DNA of 64,000 nucleotides from assembly GCA_963678485.1 (NCBI GenBank), contig OY782882.1, forward strand, positions 1,364,001 through 1,428,000, written 5' to 3'. The DNA comes from CALGYY01 sp963678485. GTDB lineage: Bacteria > Bacteroidota > Bacteroidia > Bacteroidales > CAIWKO01. The translations under genes and the position numbers were made by a program. Positions 29,212-37,299 of the stretch are shown here, piece by piece. The notes under the pieces were generated by a model. It had not been told where the DNA came from, ran no database searches, and saw only the letters and a program-made list of their open reading frames with translations. Position 1 is the first letter of the stretch; each line of letters starts with the position of its first letter.

Positions 29212-29333
29212 GAGTTTGAGTCATAATGTTCGATATCGAGGTTTCGATGACCTGAGAATCAGGAGTGTACTGGCGTACATGACTGATTCGAAGGTCGAGA
29301 ATAACGATGATATCGGACATTATGGACAAACTC
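29212..29333. repeat. 122-bp imperfect inverted repeat (large hairpin)
   Basis: Two arms of about 60 bp face each other around the centre TGTAC-TGGC-GTACA at 29266-29279. Paired blocks include GAGTTTG (29212) with CAAACTC, CATAATG (29222) with CATTATG, CGATATC with GATATCG, GACCT with AGGTC and AATCAG with CTGATT. Blocks are in register with one single-base shift. It fills the gap between two convergent genes. A 68-codon frame on the minus strand is simply its translation and is not called. Confidence 0.75.
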
Positions 29334-29395
29334 TGATTAGTTAAGGAACTGTCTTTGGAAGTATGGGCATTACCACTGTCTAAGTGATAATGCAA

Positions 29396-30643
29396 CTATT
29401 TTTTTGGTAAAATCTGACTACACGTTTCGTTTGCAATCTCGATTGCTTCAGCGTCCCCCATGGAAGCCGCTTTGTTGATATCCTCACACCCTTCGGTTTT
29501 TTTTCCGGAAAGGAATTTTGCATTTCCTCTTTTACGATATGCAAAAGCGACAAAGGATTTTTCATAGGTACCTTCAGGCTTACTGATGATTACATTGCAC
29601 AAACTAATCACTTGTGCATAGTCACGTTTATCAGTAAATGACTCTATCATTATTTCAAGGACACCATCGTTTGCCGGATCTAATCTAATGGCAAACTGCA
29701 GCGCAGAATCAGCAATTTCATCCATACCCAATTGACTCGCCAAATAGAATTTACTCATATAACCTTCAGCTGAGGGTGATTGTTGAAGAACGATATCCAT
29801 TACATCCAAAGCCTGCTCTCCTAATCCAAAAGTCATCAGTAATTCAAATTTCTTCTTAAGAAGATCGCTGCTTCCTCCGGATTCACTAATCATTCGATCC
29901 ATTTCCATAAGCGCCGAGTCCACATTTTCTCTGTAACCATTATAATCATCCAGCTCATATTTAATTTGAGCCATCAATATGTATGTGTCGACAGAGGAAG
30001 ATGAGTCCATCACTTTTTCCAAATAATACAATGCGGTATCAGCCTTTTGGCACATAAAATAACTTCTGGCAGTATAGTACCAGGTCAATGCAGTATTGTT
30101 TTTTTTCAAAGCCTGTTTGTAAAAATACGATGCATCGGTACAATGACCATTGGCTGCGAGGAAGTTGCTCCACAATGCATATAGATAATAATATTCTGCA
30201 TCCATCTTCACTAATTGGTCAAAGTCACTTTTGGCCTCTCTGAACTTTTCTTCCTGATAATAAGCTAAGCCGCGAATTGCAAGGATTTCCGGATTGTCCT
30301 GATAATTCAGAAACCTATTGCAAGCAATAATACAGGCTTTGTACTCTTCCATATTGAAATTTATTACCGCCCTAATACCATAGGCCGCATAGAACGAAGA
30401 ATCGTTATGGATTACATTGTTTATTATATACAGGGCTGACCTGAACTTATACAGTTTGCAAAGACTATCGACCTGATAAATAACGTGTATGAGTGATGTT
30501 GAATCATATTTATTATAAAATTCATTTATTGTCATGCCCGCATTTCTGGCTAAAGGATCCTCCATCAAAAGCTGTGCTTTAGCGCCCAAAGAAATAAGCA
30601 TAGAGACAAACAGAACGAGAGTATATCGAGTGAACTTTTTCAT
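29396..30643 (-). CDS. exported tetratricopeptide-repeat protein
   Basis: From ATG 30643 the protein has a signal peptide (MKKFTRYTLVLFVSMLISLGAKAQ) followed by about ten TPR-like helical hairpins, for example the LAIRGLAYYQEEKFREAKSDFDQL unit near residue 120 and the YEKSFVAFAYRKRGNAKFLSGK unit near 370. It ends with CEDINKAASMGDAEA, the Sel1/TPR-type close common in Bacteroidota. It probably acts as a periplasmic or surface scaffold; no partner can be named. An in-frame ATG at 30679 is less likely because it delays the signal peptide. It lies 48 bases after the gene at 30692-31645 on the same strand, so the two may be co-transcribed. Confidence 0.8.
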   Translation of the reverse strand: MKKFTRYTLVLFVSMLISLGAKAQLLMEDPLARNAGMTINEFYNKYDSTSLIHVIYQVDSLCKLYKFRSALYIINNVIHNDSSFYAAYGIRAVINFNMEEYKACIIACNRFLNYQDNPEILAIRGLAYYQEEKFREAKSDFDQLVKMDAEYYYLYALWSNFLAANGHCTDASYFYKQALKKNNTALTWYYTARSYFMCQKADTALYYLEKVMDSSSSVDTYILMAQIKYELDDYNGYRENVDSALMEMDRMISESGGSSDLLKKKFELLMTFGLGEQALDVMDIVLQQSPSAEGYMSKFYLASQLGMDEIADSALQFAIRLDPANDGVLEIMIESFTDKRDYAQVISLCNVIISKPEGTYEKSFVAFAYRKRGNAKFLSGKKTEGCEDINKAASMGDAEAIEIANETCSQILPKK

Positions 30644-30691
30644 CTTTTTATTTTTCGAATGGTCTTTAATAAACATCAATTTTTCAGAAGA

Positions 30692-31645
30692 TCAATGAGC
30701 ATTTCTTTCAAGATATAGCTGATCACTCAGACTTAAAATAATAAAATTCAGATCACAATTTTCCATAACATTCTCATACTCTTCCTCGGACAAATACTCA
30801 AAAGTCTTATTGTAAAGAAATATTGCTGATTTCTGGGCAGCTACCTTTTGTGCATGATAAAGAACATCCATGACTCTAATCAAATCATAAAACGTATTGT
30901 CAGCGCGAGTTTCAACAAAGAACATAATATTCTTCTTCATTATAATTTCAGCGAGGGAGTATGCATTTACCTGATGATCATTTATCATCATTTTGCCGTC
31001 TTTACTCTTGATAAAATAATAATTTGAATCAGTATTACTTTTCCTTGCCATTAAATAAAGGTCAATCGGATCAGCCATAACTTCAGAGTCGGCTAAACTC
31101 TCCTGAAATATTTCACGAAAGTCAAGAAACACACATTCCTTATCTAATATTTTTTTACTATACTGCACTCCATAGAGTTCCTTCACAGTAGCTTGCCTAA
31201 TATCAGGATTTTCGGATATACCAATATAAAACCCACCATCGTTGCGGCGATCACTTTTGGTCCTTAAGAATACGCCTGAAACGCCTAATATATTAAGTTT
31301 CTCGAGCAATTCATCAAATCTGCGAAACATTACAGCTGAGTCAATATCTACAACTAGCCGATAATTCAACACAAAATTATTTTCGATAATAATATTTGCA
31401 TGTTTTACCGATCTGCAGTAATACTCATCAATTTGTTGAAAATTCGTAATATTCCTTACTCCAAAATATCCGGATAGCTGAATAGAATCATTTTTTAGAG
31501 ATATCCTTAAAAGCACACTATCTCCATTTGCTTCCGGCGACCTAAAAGAATACAATGCAAAGGGGACATTAGGTTTGATGCGCTGTTGGCTGAAAACAGC
31601 AATATAAGAAAGCAAGAACAACAAAATGAGGGAACCTTTTTTCAT
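30692..31645 (-). CDS. exported protein of unknown function
   Basis: A 317-residue protein with a clear signal peptide (MKKGSLILLFLLSYIAVFSQ). I do not recognise the family. The segment around residues 95-135 (VVDIDSAVMFRRFDELLEKLNILGVSGVFLRTK) is reminiscent of the periplasmic domain of ExbD/TolR-like proteins, but the rest does not follow that family and there is no anchoring helix. It is likely the first gene of a two-gene unit with the TPR protein. Translation appears AT-rich relative to the core genes to the left. Confidence 0.68.
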   Translation of the reverse strand: MKKGSLILLFLLSYIAVFSQQRIKPNVPFALYSFRSPEANGDSVLLRISLKNDSIQLSGYFGVRNITNFQQIDEYYCRSVKHANIIIENNFVLNYRLVVDIDSAVMFRRFDELLEKLNILGVSGVFLRTKSDRRNDGGFYIGISENPDIRQATVKELYGVQYSKKILDKECVFLDFREIFQESLADSEVMADPIDLYLMARKSNTDSNYYFIKSKDGKMMINDHQVNAYSLAEIIMKKNIMFFVETRADNTFYDLIRVMDVLYHAQKVAAQKSAIFLYNKTFEYLSEEEYENVMENCDLNFIILSLSDQLYLERNAH

Positions 31646-32090
31646 AAATAATAAAGATCAAAAAGTGTAAGCAAACTATAGTTCAACGCAGGAGTAAACA
31701 AATATTCAGGCATCATCCTACATCACATATTTGCGTTCAAACATAATTAATATTTTTATATTATACAGAAAAGAAACTAAAATATTAAACATAGAGAATG
31801 ATTATCGGCAGTTGAAACTCAGCAATCAAATGGGCAGGCTTTGCAGCGAGTACATTCTGGTGAACATCAACCATTCATCACCGCAAAACACGGTCTTAGC
31901 CATCGCAATCTATTTGGTAGTTCTGATTTCATAGAAAATCAGTAAATTTTTTTTGCTAATTATTAGATGGCAAACAAAATATATTGTATTATTGTATTAT
32001 TGTATTATACAAGAACAGCAGAAATTTAGGGAATTTGCGCAAATTGGTTGTGCCTATAGGTAAGGAGTTGCTATTATAAAAATAAAGACA
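31646..32090. other. 445-base AT-rich intergenic region with a short tandem repeat
   Basis: This marks the left border of the accessory zone. It contains a weak hairpin (CTGATTT / AAATCAG at 31923-31942) followed by a T-run, and three exact tandem copies of ATTGTATT at 31983-32006. A 67-codon frame at 31731-31934 lacks homology I can see and ends inside the hairpin; I do not call it. Confidence 0.5.
31983..32006. repeat. octanucleotide tandem repeat (ATTGTATT)3
   Basis: Three perfect copies of an 8-bp unit lie 85 bases upstream of the start of the barrel-like outer-membrane gene. Repeats of this size upstream of surface genes can vary in number and change promoter spacing. Confidence 0.7.
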
Positions 32091-32759
32091 ATGAAACAGG
32101 ACACAGGAAAAGACAATAATATTTTGAGAATTACTTTTTTAATTGGCGTCTTTCTTTTATTAGTTAAACTTTTGAATGCACAAGACACGACAAAGACATT
32201 TCAGCTTGGTGTAAATGGATATGTATCATATAACGGAATTGGCCGCACTAATATAAATCCAAGTATTGTGACAAGTTATGGAAGACATACGGTTTTCATC
32301 GGAGTTTTACTAGTAGACAATATAGATGTTTTACAAAATGGATATTTACCGGGACTTCAATTGGGATATCAATTTTACCCAAATGGGAAAGAAAAGATAT
32401 TTAATCTATTCTTTGAGTATGACTTTAATTTATTAAAAGCAAAAATAGAAAATGATAATCCAACAAGTTTATCAATTAATCAGAATAGTTATTCTGCAAT
32501 GGAAACATTAGAAGTTTTTAATATTGAACAATACTTAGGTTATGGATTTAATATTCAATTTCTAAAACGTTTTTATTTTACAACAAGTGTAGGTATCGGA
32601 TGCGGTTGGTATCAAAGACAATTTATTTATAATTGTGATAATGGTCAAGTAATAAAATTGGGAGACAGAAAACCATATTTTGGAATGCCGACAGGTATTT
32701 TTAAGACAGGTATTGGTTTCAATTTTTTGCCTTGGAAAAAGAATAAAAATAATAAATAA
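32091..32759 (+). CDS. exported beta-barrel-like protein
   Basis: The 222-residue protein has an N-terminal hydrophobic signal (to about residue 30, ending LLNAQ) and alternating-residue strands rich in Tyr, Phe and Gly (FQLGVNGYVSYNGIG, LQLGYQFYPNG, YLGYGFNIQFL, FYFTTSVGIGCGWY), which fits a small outer-membrane beta-barrel. It ends with GIGFNFLPW and a basic tail. The family is not recognised. It is very AT-rich and is followed 4 bases after its stop by an attC-like repeat, so it may be a captured cassette. Confidence 0.65.
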   Translation: MKQDTGKDNNILRITFLIGVFLLLVKLLNAQDTTKTFQLGVNGYVSYNGIGRTNINPSIVTSYGRHTVFIGVLLVDNIDVLQNGYLPGLQLGYQFYPNGKEKIFNLFFEYDFNLLKAKIENDNPTSLSINQNSYSAMETLEVFNIEQYLGYGFNIQFLKRFYFTTSVGIGCGWYQRQFIYNCDNGQVIKLGDRKPYFGMPTGIFKTGIGFNFLPWKKNKNNK

Positions 32760-32762
32760 CAG

Positions 32763-32879
32763 CTGGCAACAAAGGCATGCTATAAGCGGGACAGCGGGGT
32801 TTTAGGACAGTGCAGTTCTTTTATCAAGCGGCGGTGTATTAGGACCGGAAACGGCTTCGATTCGCCCAGTTGTTAGCAG
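32763..32879 (+). repeat. attC-like intergenic repeat, copy A
   Basis: A 117-bp element begins just after a gene stop and ends 28 bases before the next ATG. Its ends are nearly complementary (CTGGCAACAA and TTGTTAGCAG, 8 of 10 pairs). The interior has the blocks TTTTAGGACAGTGCAGTTC, TATTAGGACCG and CGGCTTCGATTCGCCC that recur, in the opposite strand, at 55288-55413, 56945-57079 and 57802-57905. Size and placement resemble integron attC sites, though the GTTAGCA core does not fit GTTRRRY perfectly. Confidence 0.6.
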
Positions 32880-32907
32880 GCCTCGAAACATTTACAGCAT
32901 AAAGAAT

Positions 32908-33588
32908 ATGAACAGGACCATTCAAATATTTACATTAGTTTTTTCAGTTTCCCTTTTTGGTTGTATGGTTGAAACAAATTCAAACAAAAAGAACAATGAT
33001 AATGTTTTTATTCAGACAGATTCCGCAATTAAGATATCTGATACAATTTTAGAAAATACACGACAATACAAAAAGCCACATTTGGACTCGACAATTAATA
33101 TTAGGAATTTACGAATTAGAAAATCATTTCCAAGCTTAGACCAACCCTTGACTTTTCAGTCAGCTAAAAAAATGTTGTATACATATTTTAAAGGGATTGG
33201 ATATTATATAGAGAAAATTCCTTATGAAATTAGTGATTCAGACAGAACAGGTAAAATTGCGAAAGATGGTTCATATAAATTTGTGGTTTTTTTTGATACA
33301 TTGGAATACATAGACCTCAATAATGACAGAATAAATGATGCAATAATTGAATATTCTTTATCACCACCATACGCTTGTGGTGTTTGTGTTGGTGAACCAT
33401 CAAATGCAATAATAGTGAGCAACGGCAATCGTTTTGACTTGATAGGATTGGAATTTATTCCAGATTCCTTCACATTAGATAGCATAAAACAGGATTCTAA
33501 AAACTCTATTGTCCTTTATGGCTATGAGTTTAATTGTCTTGAAAAAACTTATGAAAGATCGTTTAAAATACATTTAAAATTGAATTAG
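32908..33588 (+). CDS. lipoprotein of unknown function
   Basis: The 226-residue protein has a lipoprotein signal with lipobox LFGC (Cys at about 19), followed by a low-complexity Asn/Lys/Asp linker and a globular domain. The segment FFDTLEYIDLNNDRINDAIIEYSL resembles an EF-hand-like/VCBS-type Asp-rich loop, and a CGVC pair follows (about 158-161). Family not recognised. It starts 28 bases after attC-like copy A, so that repeat and this gene look like consecutive parts of a cassette arrangement. Strong A/T codon bias. Confidence 0.65.
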   Translation: MNRTIQIFTLVFSVSLFGCMVETNSNKKNNDNVFIQTDSAIKISDTILENTRQYKKPHLDSTINIRNLRIRKSFPSLDQPLTFQSAKKMLYTYFKGIGYYIEKIPYEISDSDRTGKIAKDGSYKFVVFFDTLEYIDLNNDRINDAIIEYSLSPPYACGVCVGEPSNAIIVSNGNRFDLIGLEFIPDSFTLDSIKQDSKNSIVLYGYEFNCLEKTYERSFKIHLKLN

Positions 33589-33589
33589 C

Positions 33590-33619
33590 CCTGCCTGACA
33601 GGGGCTTGCATCAGGCAGG
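33590..33619 (+). repeat. perfect 9-bp inverted repeat
   Basis: CCTGCCTGA and TCAGGCAGG flank a 12-base loop, starting just after the lipoprotein stop. There is no T-run; GC content stands out from the surroundings. It may be a small mobile palindrome or an RNA 3' end. Confidence 0.5.
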
Positions 33620-33660
33620 TGCGGGAAAAATTTGAAACGTATGGAAAATTAAATAATTTT

Positions 33661-33783
33661 ATGGACGGGTTGGGCCAATGTTACCCCGGAGACAGTTTAC
33701 ATGCGGACACATTGTTCTATACTGAATTACAAGGGCTCATTGGACTGAAATTATCAGATGGGAATTTTTTAGTAAAAGAATAA
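33661..33783 (+). pseudogene. C-terminal remnant of an unidentified gene
   Basis: A short frame (40 residues from ATG 33661; open upstream to 33589 without stops) reads MDGLGQCYPGDSLHADTLFY and continues to a TAA at 33781. Its residue composition looks like the folded C-terminus of a real protein rather than random AT-rich translation. There is no room for the rest of a gene, so I read it as a decayed fragment. Family not recognised. Confidence 0.35.
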
Positions 33784-33898
33784 CTGCATTTAACCAAGGC
33801 GTGTTGTAAGCCTTTTACTATGCCTTCTTTTTATTGATCATACAGGTTTTTTTTGAAGTGCCCCCTAAAAATTGGTTTAGGAACCACAAACTAAAAAA

Positions 33899-34918
33899 AT
33901 GAAAAAATTCCTAGTTGTTTTCTTCTGGCTGTTATGCCTTTTCCTGAGTTGCACTTCGAATGCGCAGGTCGTCATCTCGGAGGGTATTTCCGGCAGTGCC
34001 GGACCTTCACCAGTTAAAAAGAATGACCTGCTGTTGCTGAAGGCCAGCAAGACCATAATGATCCTGCCCGATTATGAGGAAAATATCATTCCGGAGATCA
34101 ATGAGGTCATCAAAAAGAAATGGACGATCACGGAAATTGAGGCTGTCACTTATTCTTCGCTGAAAAGTCTTCCATCCGGCAATTACTCCTATTTTGAAAT
34201 AAGCGGAATTTCGGGCGATTTCAACGCGATCATGATGCGGTTGATCTATAACGATGATGGACGTTCCTGGATCTTTGGTGAGAAAACAAGGATGTTCGCT
34301 TACTTTTTTCTGTCGCTCACAGATTTCAACCAATACAAGGTGATGAATTCGATTAATCTTGGACAAATCACTACAAGTACCGGCCAACCCAATCAGCAGA
34401 GTATTTCAAAGGATCTCGGTCAATTGTTTTATAAGGATGCAAAATACTATAACCTGAGTATCGGGCATCTTTCCTTGTATCTTGATCTAATTAATTCCAC
34501 CTTTACTGACCCCACTAACCTAAAGTATGGAAAGCCGTCTAATTATAGTTTTATGAATGAAAAAGATCCCTTCGCAGTTGCTGCCCTGGCAAAGGATACA
34601 CTCTATATTCCGGATTACATTCTCAAGGGACAGAAGTTTTCTTTTGGGACCGTAACCGCAGAAGAACTTACGAAGGAAGAACTCCTGTCGACCTACCCCT
34701 ATCCTTACAAAATTATTCCAGCAGCAGCACTCGACCAGATGATCACGGATAATGAAAAGCCGAGTTACTTTTTGGACTTTATCATGATCCTTGACAGGGG
34801 TTATTTTACGATTTATAATAGCCAGACCTCAGAAGTCATTTACGCAGGCTTAGGCAAATCCGTGGCGCGGGCAAAGGATTTTGAAAAATTAGCAGGAACG
34901 ATCGCAGAGCGTCAGTAG
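33899..34918 (+). CDS. exported protein of unknown function
   Basis: A 339-residue protein with a signal peptide (MKKFLVVFFWLLCLFLSCTSNAQ). The Cys in FLSC could be a weak lipobox, but NAQ followed by VVIS also looks like a signal peptidase I site. The mature part is mixed alpha/beta with no motif I recognise. The end (YAGLGKSVARAKDFEKLAG) is helical. GC content is nearer the core than its AT-rich left neighbours. It stands alone between a gene remnant and the AbiE promoter. Confidence 0.65.
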   Translation: MKKFLVVFFWLLCLFLSCTSNAQVVISEGISGSAGPSPVKKNDLLLLKASKTIMILPDYEENIIPEINEVIKKKWTITEIEAVTYSSLKSLPSGNYSYFEISGISGDFNAIMMRLIYNDDGRSWIFGEKTRMFAYFFLSLTDFNQYKVMNSINLGQITTSTGQPNQQSISKDLGQLFYKDAKYYNLSIGHLSLYLDLINSTFTDPTNLKYGKPSNYSFMNEKDPFAVAALAKDTLYIPDYILKGQKFSFGTVTAEELTKEELLSTYPYPYKIIPAAALDQMITDNEKPSYFLDFIMILDRGYFTIYNSQTSEVIYAGLGKSVARAKDFEKLAGTIAERQ

Positions 34919-34999
34919 CAAGAATTGGCGTGCGATGTACGGAGGAAAGGCGGGGATCAATGGAATAAATTGTTGTAAATATTTTTCTATTTCGAGAAT

Positions 35000-35033
35000 G
35001 TTCGTTATATTTGCATGTTCGTTTATAACGAAC
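35000..35033. promoter_or_regulatory. AbiE promoter with palindromic operator
   Basis: GTTCGTTATA (35000-35009) and TATAACGAAC (35024-35033) form perfect 10-bp inverted arms. A third half-site GTTCGTT (35017-35023) makes a second, tighter palindrome with the right arm. The -7 element TATATTTG at 35006-35013 lies inside, so a bound repressor would block it. The AbiEi ATG is 29 bases downstream. Confidence 0.75.
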
Positions 35034-35061
35034 AGACACTAAAACGCGAACACAACATCAT

Positions 35062-36069
35062 ATGAATACACTAACTGAAGCCATCGATAAACTTACAGAA
35101 CAAACTGGTTTTAAGGTTCGTTTTGTTAATGATTGTAAAGCTGCAAAACGCGGTGATGGGTGTATTGAAGTAACTGTAGGTAAAGAAGGTTACAAATGGG
35201 TAGTAGAGGTAAAAAATGAACTTACAGCGCACTTTCTGGCACAGCTTGAGGATATGATAAATGAAGGTGGCACCCGGCATCCTTTGTTGATTGTCACCGA
35301 ATATATCAATCCCCGCGTCAGGGAACAACTCCGTGAAAAGGGCATTGATTTTCTGGATGCTGCTGGCAACACCCTGCTCAGGCAAGGGAAGCTTTTTATA
35401 ATGCTTGGGGGAAATCAGCGTATTGTAGAACCTGAAAAACAAAAGAACAGGGCATTTACAAATGCCGGGCTTAAAGTGCTGTTTTACTTTTTGCACGACC
35501 CTGTCAATGTTAATAAAACCATCAGAGACATTGCTGAAAATACCGATACAGCGCTTGATACTGTGCATAAAACGATCAATGCCTTGCTTCAGATGAAGTA
35601 TTTGCTGAAAGTCAATAAAAAGGAATATCGCATCACAAATACCAAAGAGCTATTGGGGCGTTGGATTCAGGATTACGATCTGAAATTAAAAAACAAGTTG
35701 CTCATTGGTACCTTCCGCTTCGCCCGCAAAGAGGACGAGCAACACTGGCAAAAGCTGGCCTTAGATAAAAATGATACGGTCTGGGGTGGAGAGCCGGCCG
35801 GGACTATTCTTACGGAATATTTGCGCCCCGAGATTTTCACCCTCTATACCACATGTACAAAGAACGATCTGGCAAAGAAGTACAAGCTTTTGCCCGACAG
35901 CAGAGGCAATGTTTATGTCTATGACAGGTTCTGGCGTTTTCCGGATAACGAGAATATGACAGTACCAGCCCTGCTCGCCTATGCAGATTTGATCGCTACA
36001 GGCGACGACAGATGTATTGAAACAGCAAAAATGATTTATAAGGATTTACTTGCAAACAAATATCAGTGA
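35062..36069 (+). CDS. type IV toxin-antitoxin AbiEi-like antitoxin/repressor
   Basis: The 335-residue protein has an N-terminal region (about 1-115) with a nuclease-fold look (VTVGKEGYKWVVEVKNE, then IDFLDAAGNTLL), followed by a winged-helix segment (about 130-200: TIRDIAENTDTALDTVHKTINALLQMKYL). This is the layout of the larger AbiEi-type antitoxins found beside AbiEii nucleotidyltransferases. AbiEi proteins repress their own promoter through inverted repeats, and exactly such an operator covers this gene's promoter. The partner toxin begins 1 base after this stop. Assignment rests on architecture, partner and operator together. Confidence 0.78.
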   Translation: MNTLTEAIDKLTEQTGFKVRFVNDCKAAKRGDGCIEVTVGKEGYKWVVEVKNELTAHFLAQLEDMINEGGTRHPLLIVTEYINPRVREQLREKGIDFLDAAGNTLLRQGKLFIMLGGNQRIVEPEKQKNRAFTNAGLKVLFYFLHDPVNVNKTIRDIAENTDTALDTVHKTINALLQMKYLLKVNKKEYRITNTKELLGRWIQDYDLKLKNKLLIGTFRFARKEDEQHWQKLALDKNDTVWGGEPAGTILTEYLRPEIFTLYTTCTKNDLAKKYKLLPDSRGNVYVYDRFWRFPDNENMTVPALLAYADLIATGDDRCIETAKMIYKDLLANKYQ

Positions 36070-36070
36070 T

Positions 36071-36883
36071 ATGCCGAATGCCGAACTTCAAAAGGTAATT
36101 GAACGTTTTGATAAAGCCATGAAGGGCTTTGGGGTGGATTTTTATCTAATCGGCGCCAGGGCAAGGGATTTATGGCTGGCTGCAAAGGATATGGTACCTA
36201 AAAGGGCTACAGTTGATTATGACTTCGCTGTATCCATGCAAAATCTGGATCAGTATAAGGAATTGCTGGAATATCTTGAGAATACAGGCGATTTTATCAG
36301 TGACAAAAACATGCCTCAGAGGATATATACCTCCGACAGAAAGTACATCATCGACCTTCTTCCCTTTGGTAAGATTGAAAACGCCTGGTATGTCACTTTT
36401 GATGATAAGGATAAAACCCGGATTTCCACCTTGGGCTTACTGGAGGTGTATGGAAAGTCATTTCCTTTCAGTTTTGAAGGCAATATTGAAATTCTTGCTG
36501 CTTCTCTTGCTGGTATCGTCATTCTGAAGCTCATTGCTTGGAACGACAGGCCTGATGTCAGGGGAAAGGATATGAAAGATATCTCTTTCATTATTGCAAA
36601 CTATTTCGATTTGCAGGGCGACCTGATTTTTGAAAAGCATAACCGGTACTTCGAGGGCGATCGCGAAATTGACCAGATTGCTGCCCTTGCCTTGGGAAGC
36701 GAAATGAAAGAGATACTTGCATCATCAGAGATGTTGCATAAAGTGGTTCTTGAGGTGTTGAACAAACATGCGAATCTGAAAGAAGCCAGTTCCATGGTGC
36801 AAATTATGGCCACCGAAATGGAAAGAGAGTTTAGCAAAGTCATTGAGTATATTGAGCTGATTTTGCAAGGTATTAATGAATAA
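36071..36883 (+). CDS. type IV toxin-antitoxin AbiEii-like nucleotidyltransferase toxin
   Basis: This roughly 270-residue protein carries the nucleotidyltransferase-fold hallmarks: IGARARDLW (about 26-34), ATVDYDFAVSM (metal-binding DYD, about 46-56), and a third Asp in YIIDLLPFG. AbiEii enzymes are thought to inactivate tRNA or other targets by adding nucleotides, stopping growth during phage infection unless silenced by AbiEi. I use ATG 36071, just after the AbiEi stop, in place of an upstream TTG at 36050 that lies inside AbiEi. No terminator is visible after it. Confidence 0.78.
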   Translation: MPNAELQKVIERFDKAMKGFGVDFYLIGARARDLWLAAKDMVPKRATVDYDFAVSMQNLDQYKELLEYLENTGDFISDKNMPQRIYTSDRKYIIDLLPFGKIENAWYVTFDDKDKTRISTLGLLEVYGKSFPFSFEGNIEILAASLAGIVILKLIAWNDRPDVRGKDMKDISFIIANYFDLQGDLIFEKHNRYFEGDREIDQIAALALGSEMKEILASSEMLHKVVLEVLNKHANLKEASSMVQIMATEMEREFSKVIEYIELILQGINE

Positions 36884-37012
36884 GATCGGCCTGACAAGCG
36901 GGCTTAGCTCGAATTCAGAGGGCAGAAAAATGATGAAATTCTAAATTGCAGTGCAAAATTGCGAAAATCGGTGAAAACAAATCCGGTTTGTAAAATGAAG
37001 TAAAAGTGTGTA

Positions 37013-37020
37013 TATTTTTG
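37013..37020 (+). promoter_or_regulatory. -7 promoter element (TATTTTTG)
   Basis: An exact TAnnTTTG match 20 bases before the ATG of the small HTH gene; a longer in-frame start at 37008 would sit within it. Confidence 0.5.
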
Positions 37021-37040
37021 TAAAAAAAGAGGACGCATTT

Positions 37041-37220
37041 ATGCCGGGCAAAGTCAAAACCATAACGCAGTTAGCCAGTGAATACGGGGTATGCAGGAAT
37101 ACCTTTCGCAAATGGATCAGACCCATCGAGGATCAATTGAAACTTACTCGCAGCCCGTTGCGTGAGTGGCAGGTGCAGAAGATTTATAGCTTTCTGGATC
37201 AACCCGGAGATTCTTTTTAA
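37041..37220 (+). CDS. small helix-turn-helix protein
   Basis: The 59-residue protein consists of one HTH (ITQLASEYGVCRNTFRKWI) and a second helix. It resembles the DUF4248-type or transposase-like small DNA-binding proteins common in Bacteroidota mobile regions. The start is set by the promoter at 37013. A role as a regulator of the nearby element is possible but unsupported. No partner gene is adjacent: the next gene is on the opposite strand. Confidence 0.6.
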   Translation: MPGKVKTITQLASEYGVCRNTFRKWIRPIEDQLKLTRSPLREWQVQKIYSFLDQPGDSF

Positions 37221-37299
37221 GTGTGAATGTCATTACCATTCAGCATCAATTACATTCTATGTATCGTAGGAGTCACGGCAATATCTTACCGATTTTCAA

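Noticed and set aside
29189..29395. 68-codon minus-strand frame across the large hairpin
   Set aside because: It is the translation of the inverted repeat and has no independent start signals.
31731..31934. 67-codon plus-strand frame
   Set aside because: No signal, motif or promoter, and it ends inside a hairpin; likely chance in AT-rich DNA or an unrecognisable remnant.
35071..35568. 165-codon minus-strand frame opposite the AbiEi-like gene
   Set aside because: The plus-strand frame has promoter, operator and coupled partner gene; the antisense frame has no support.
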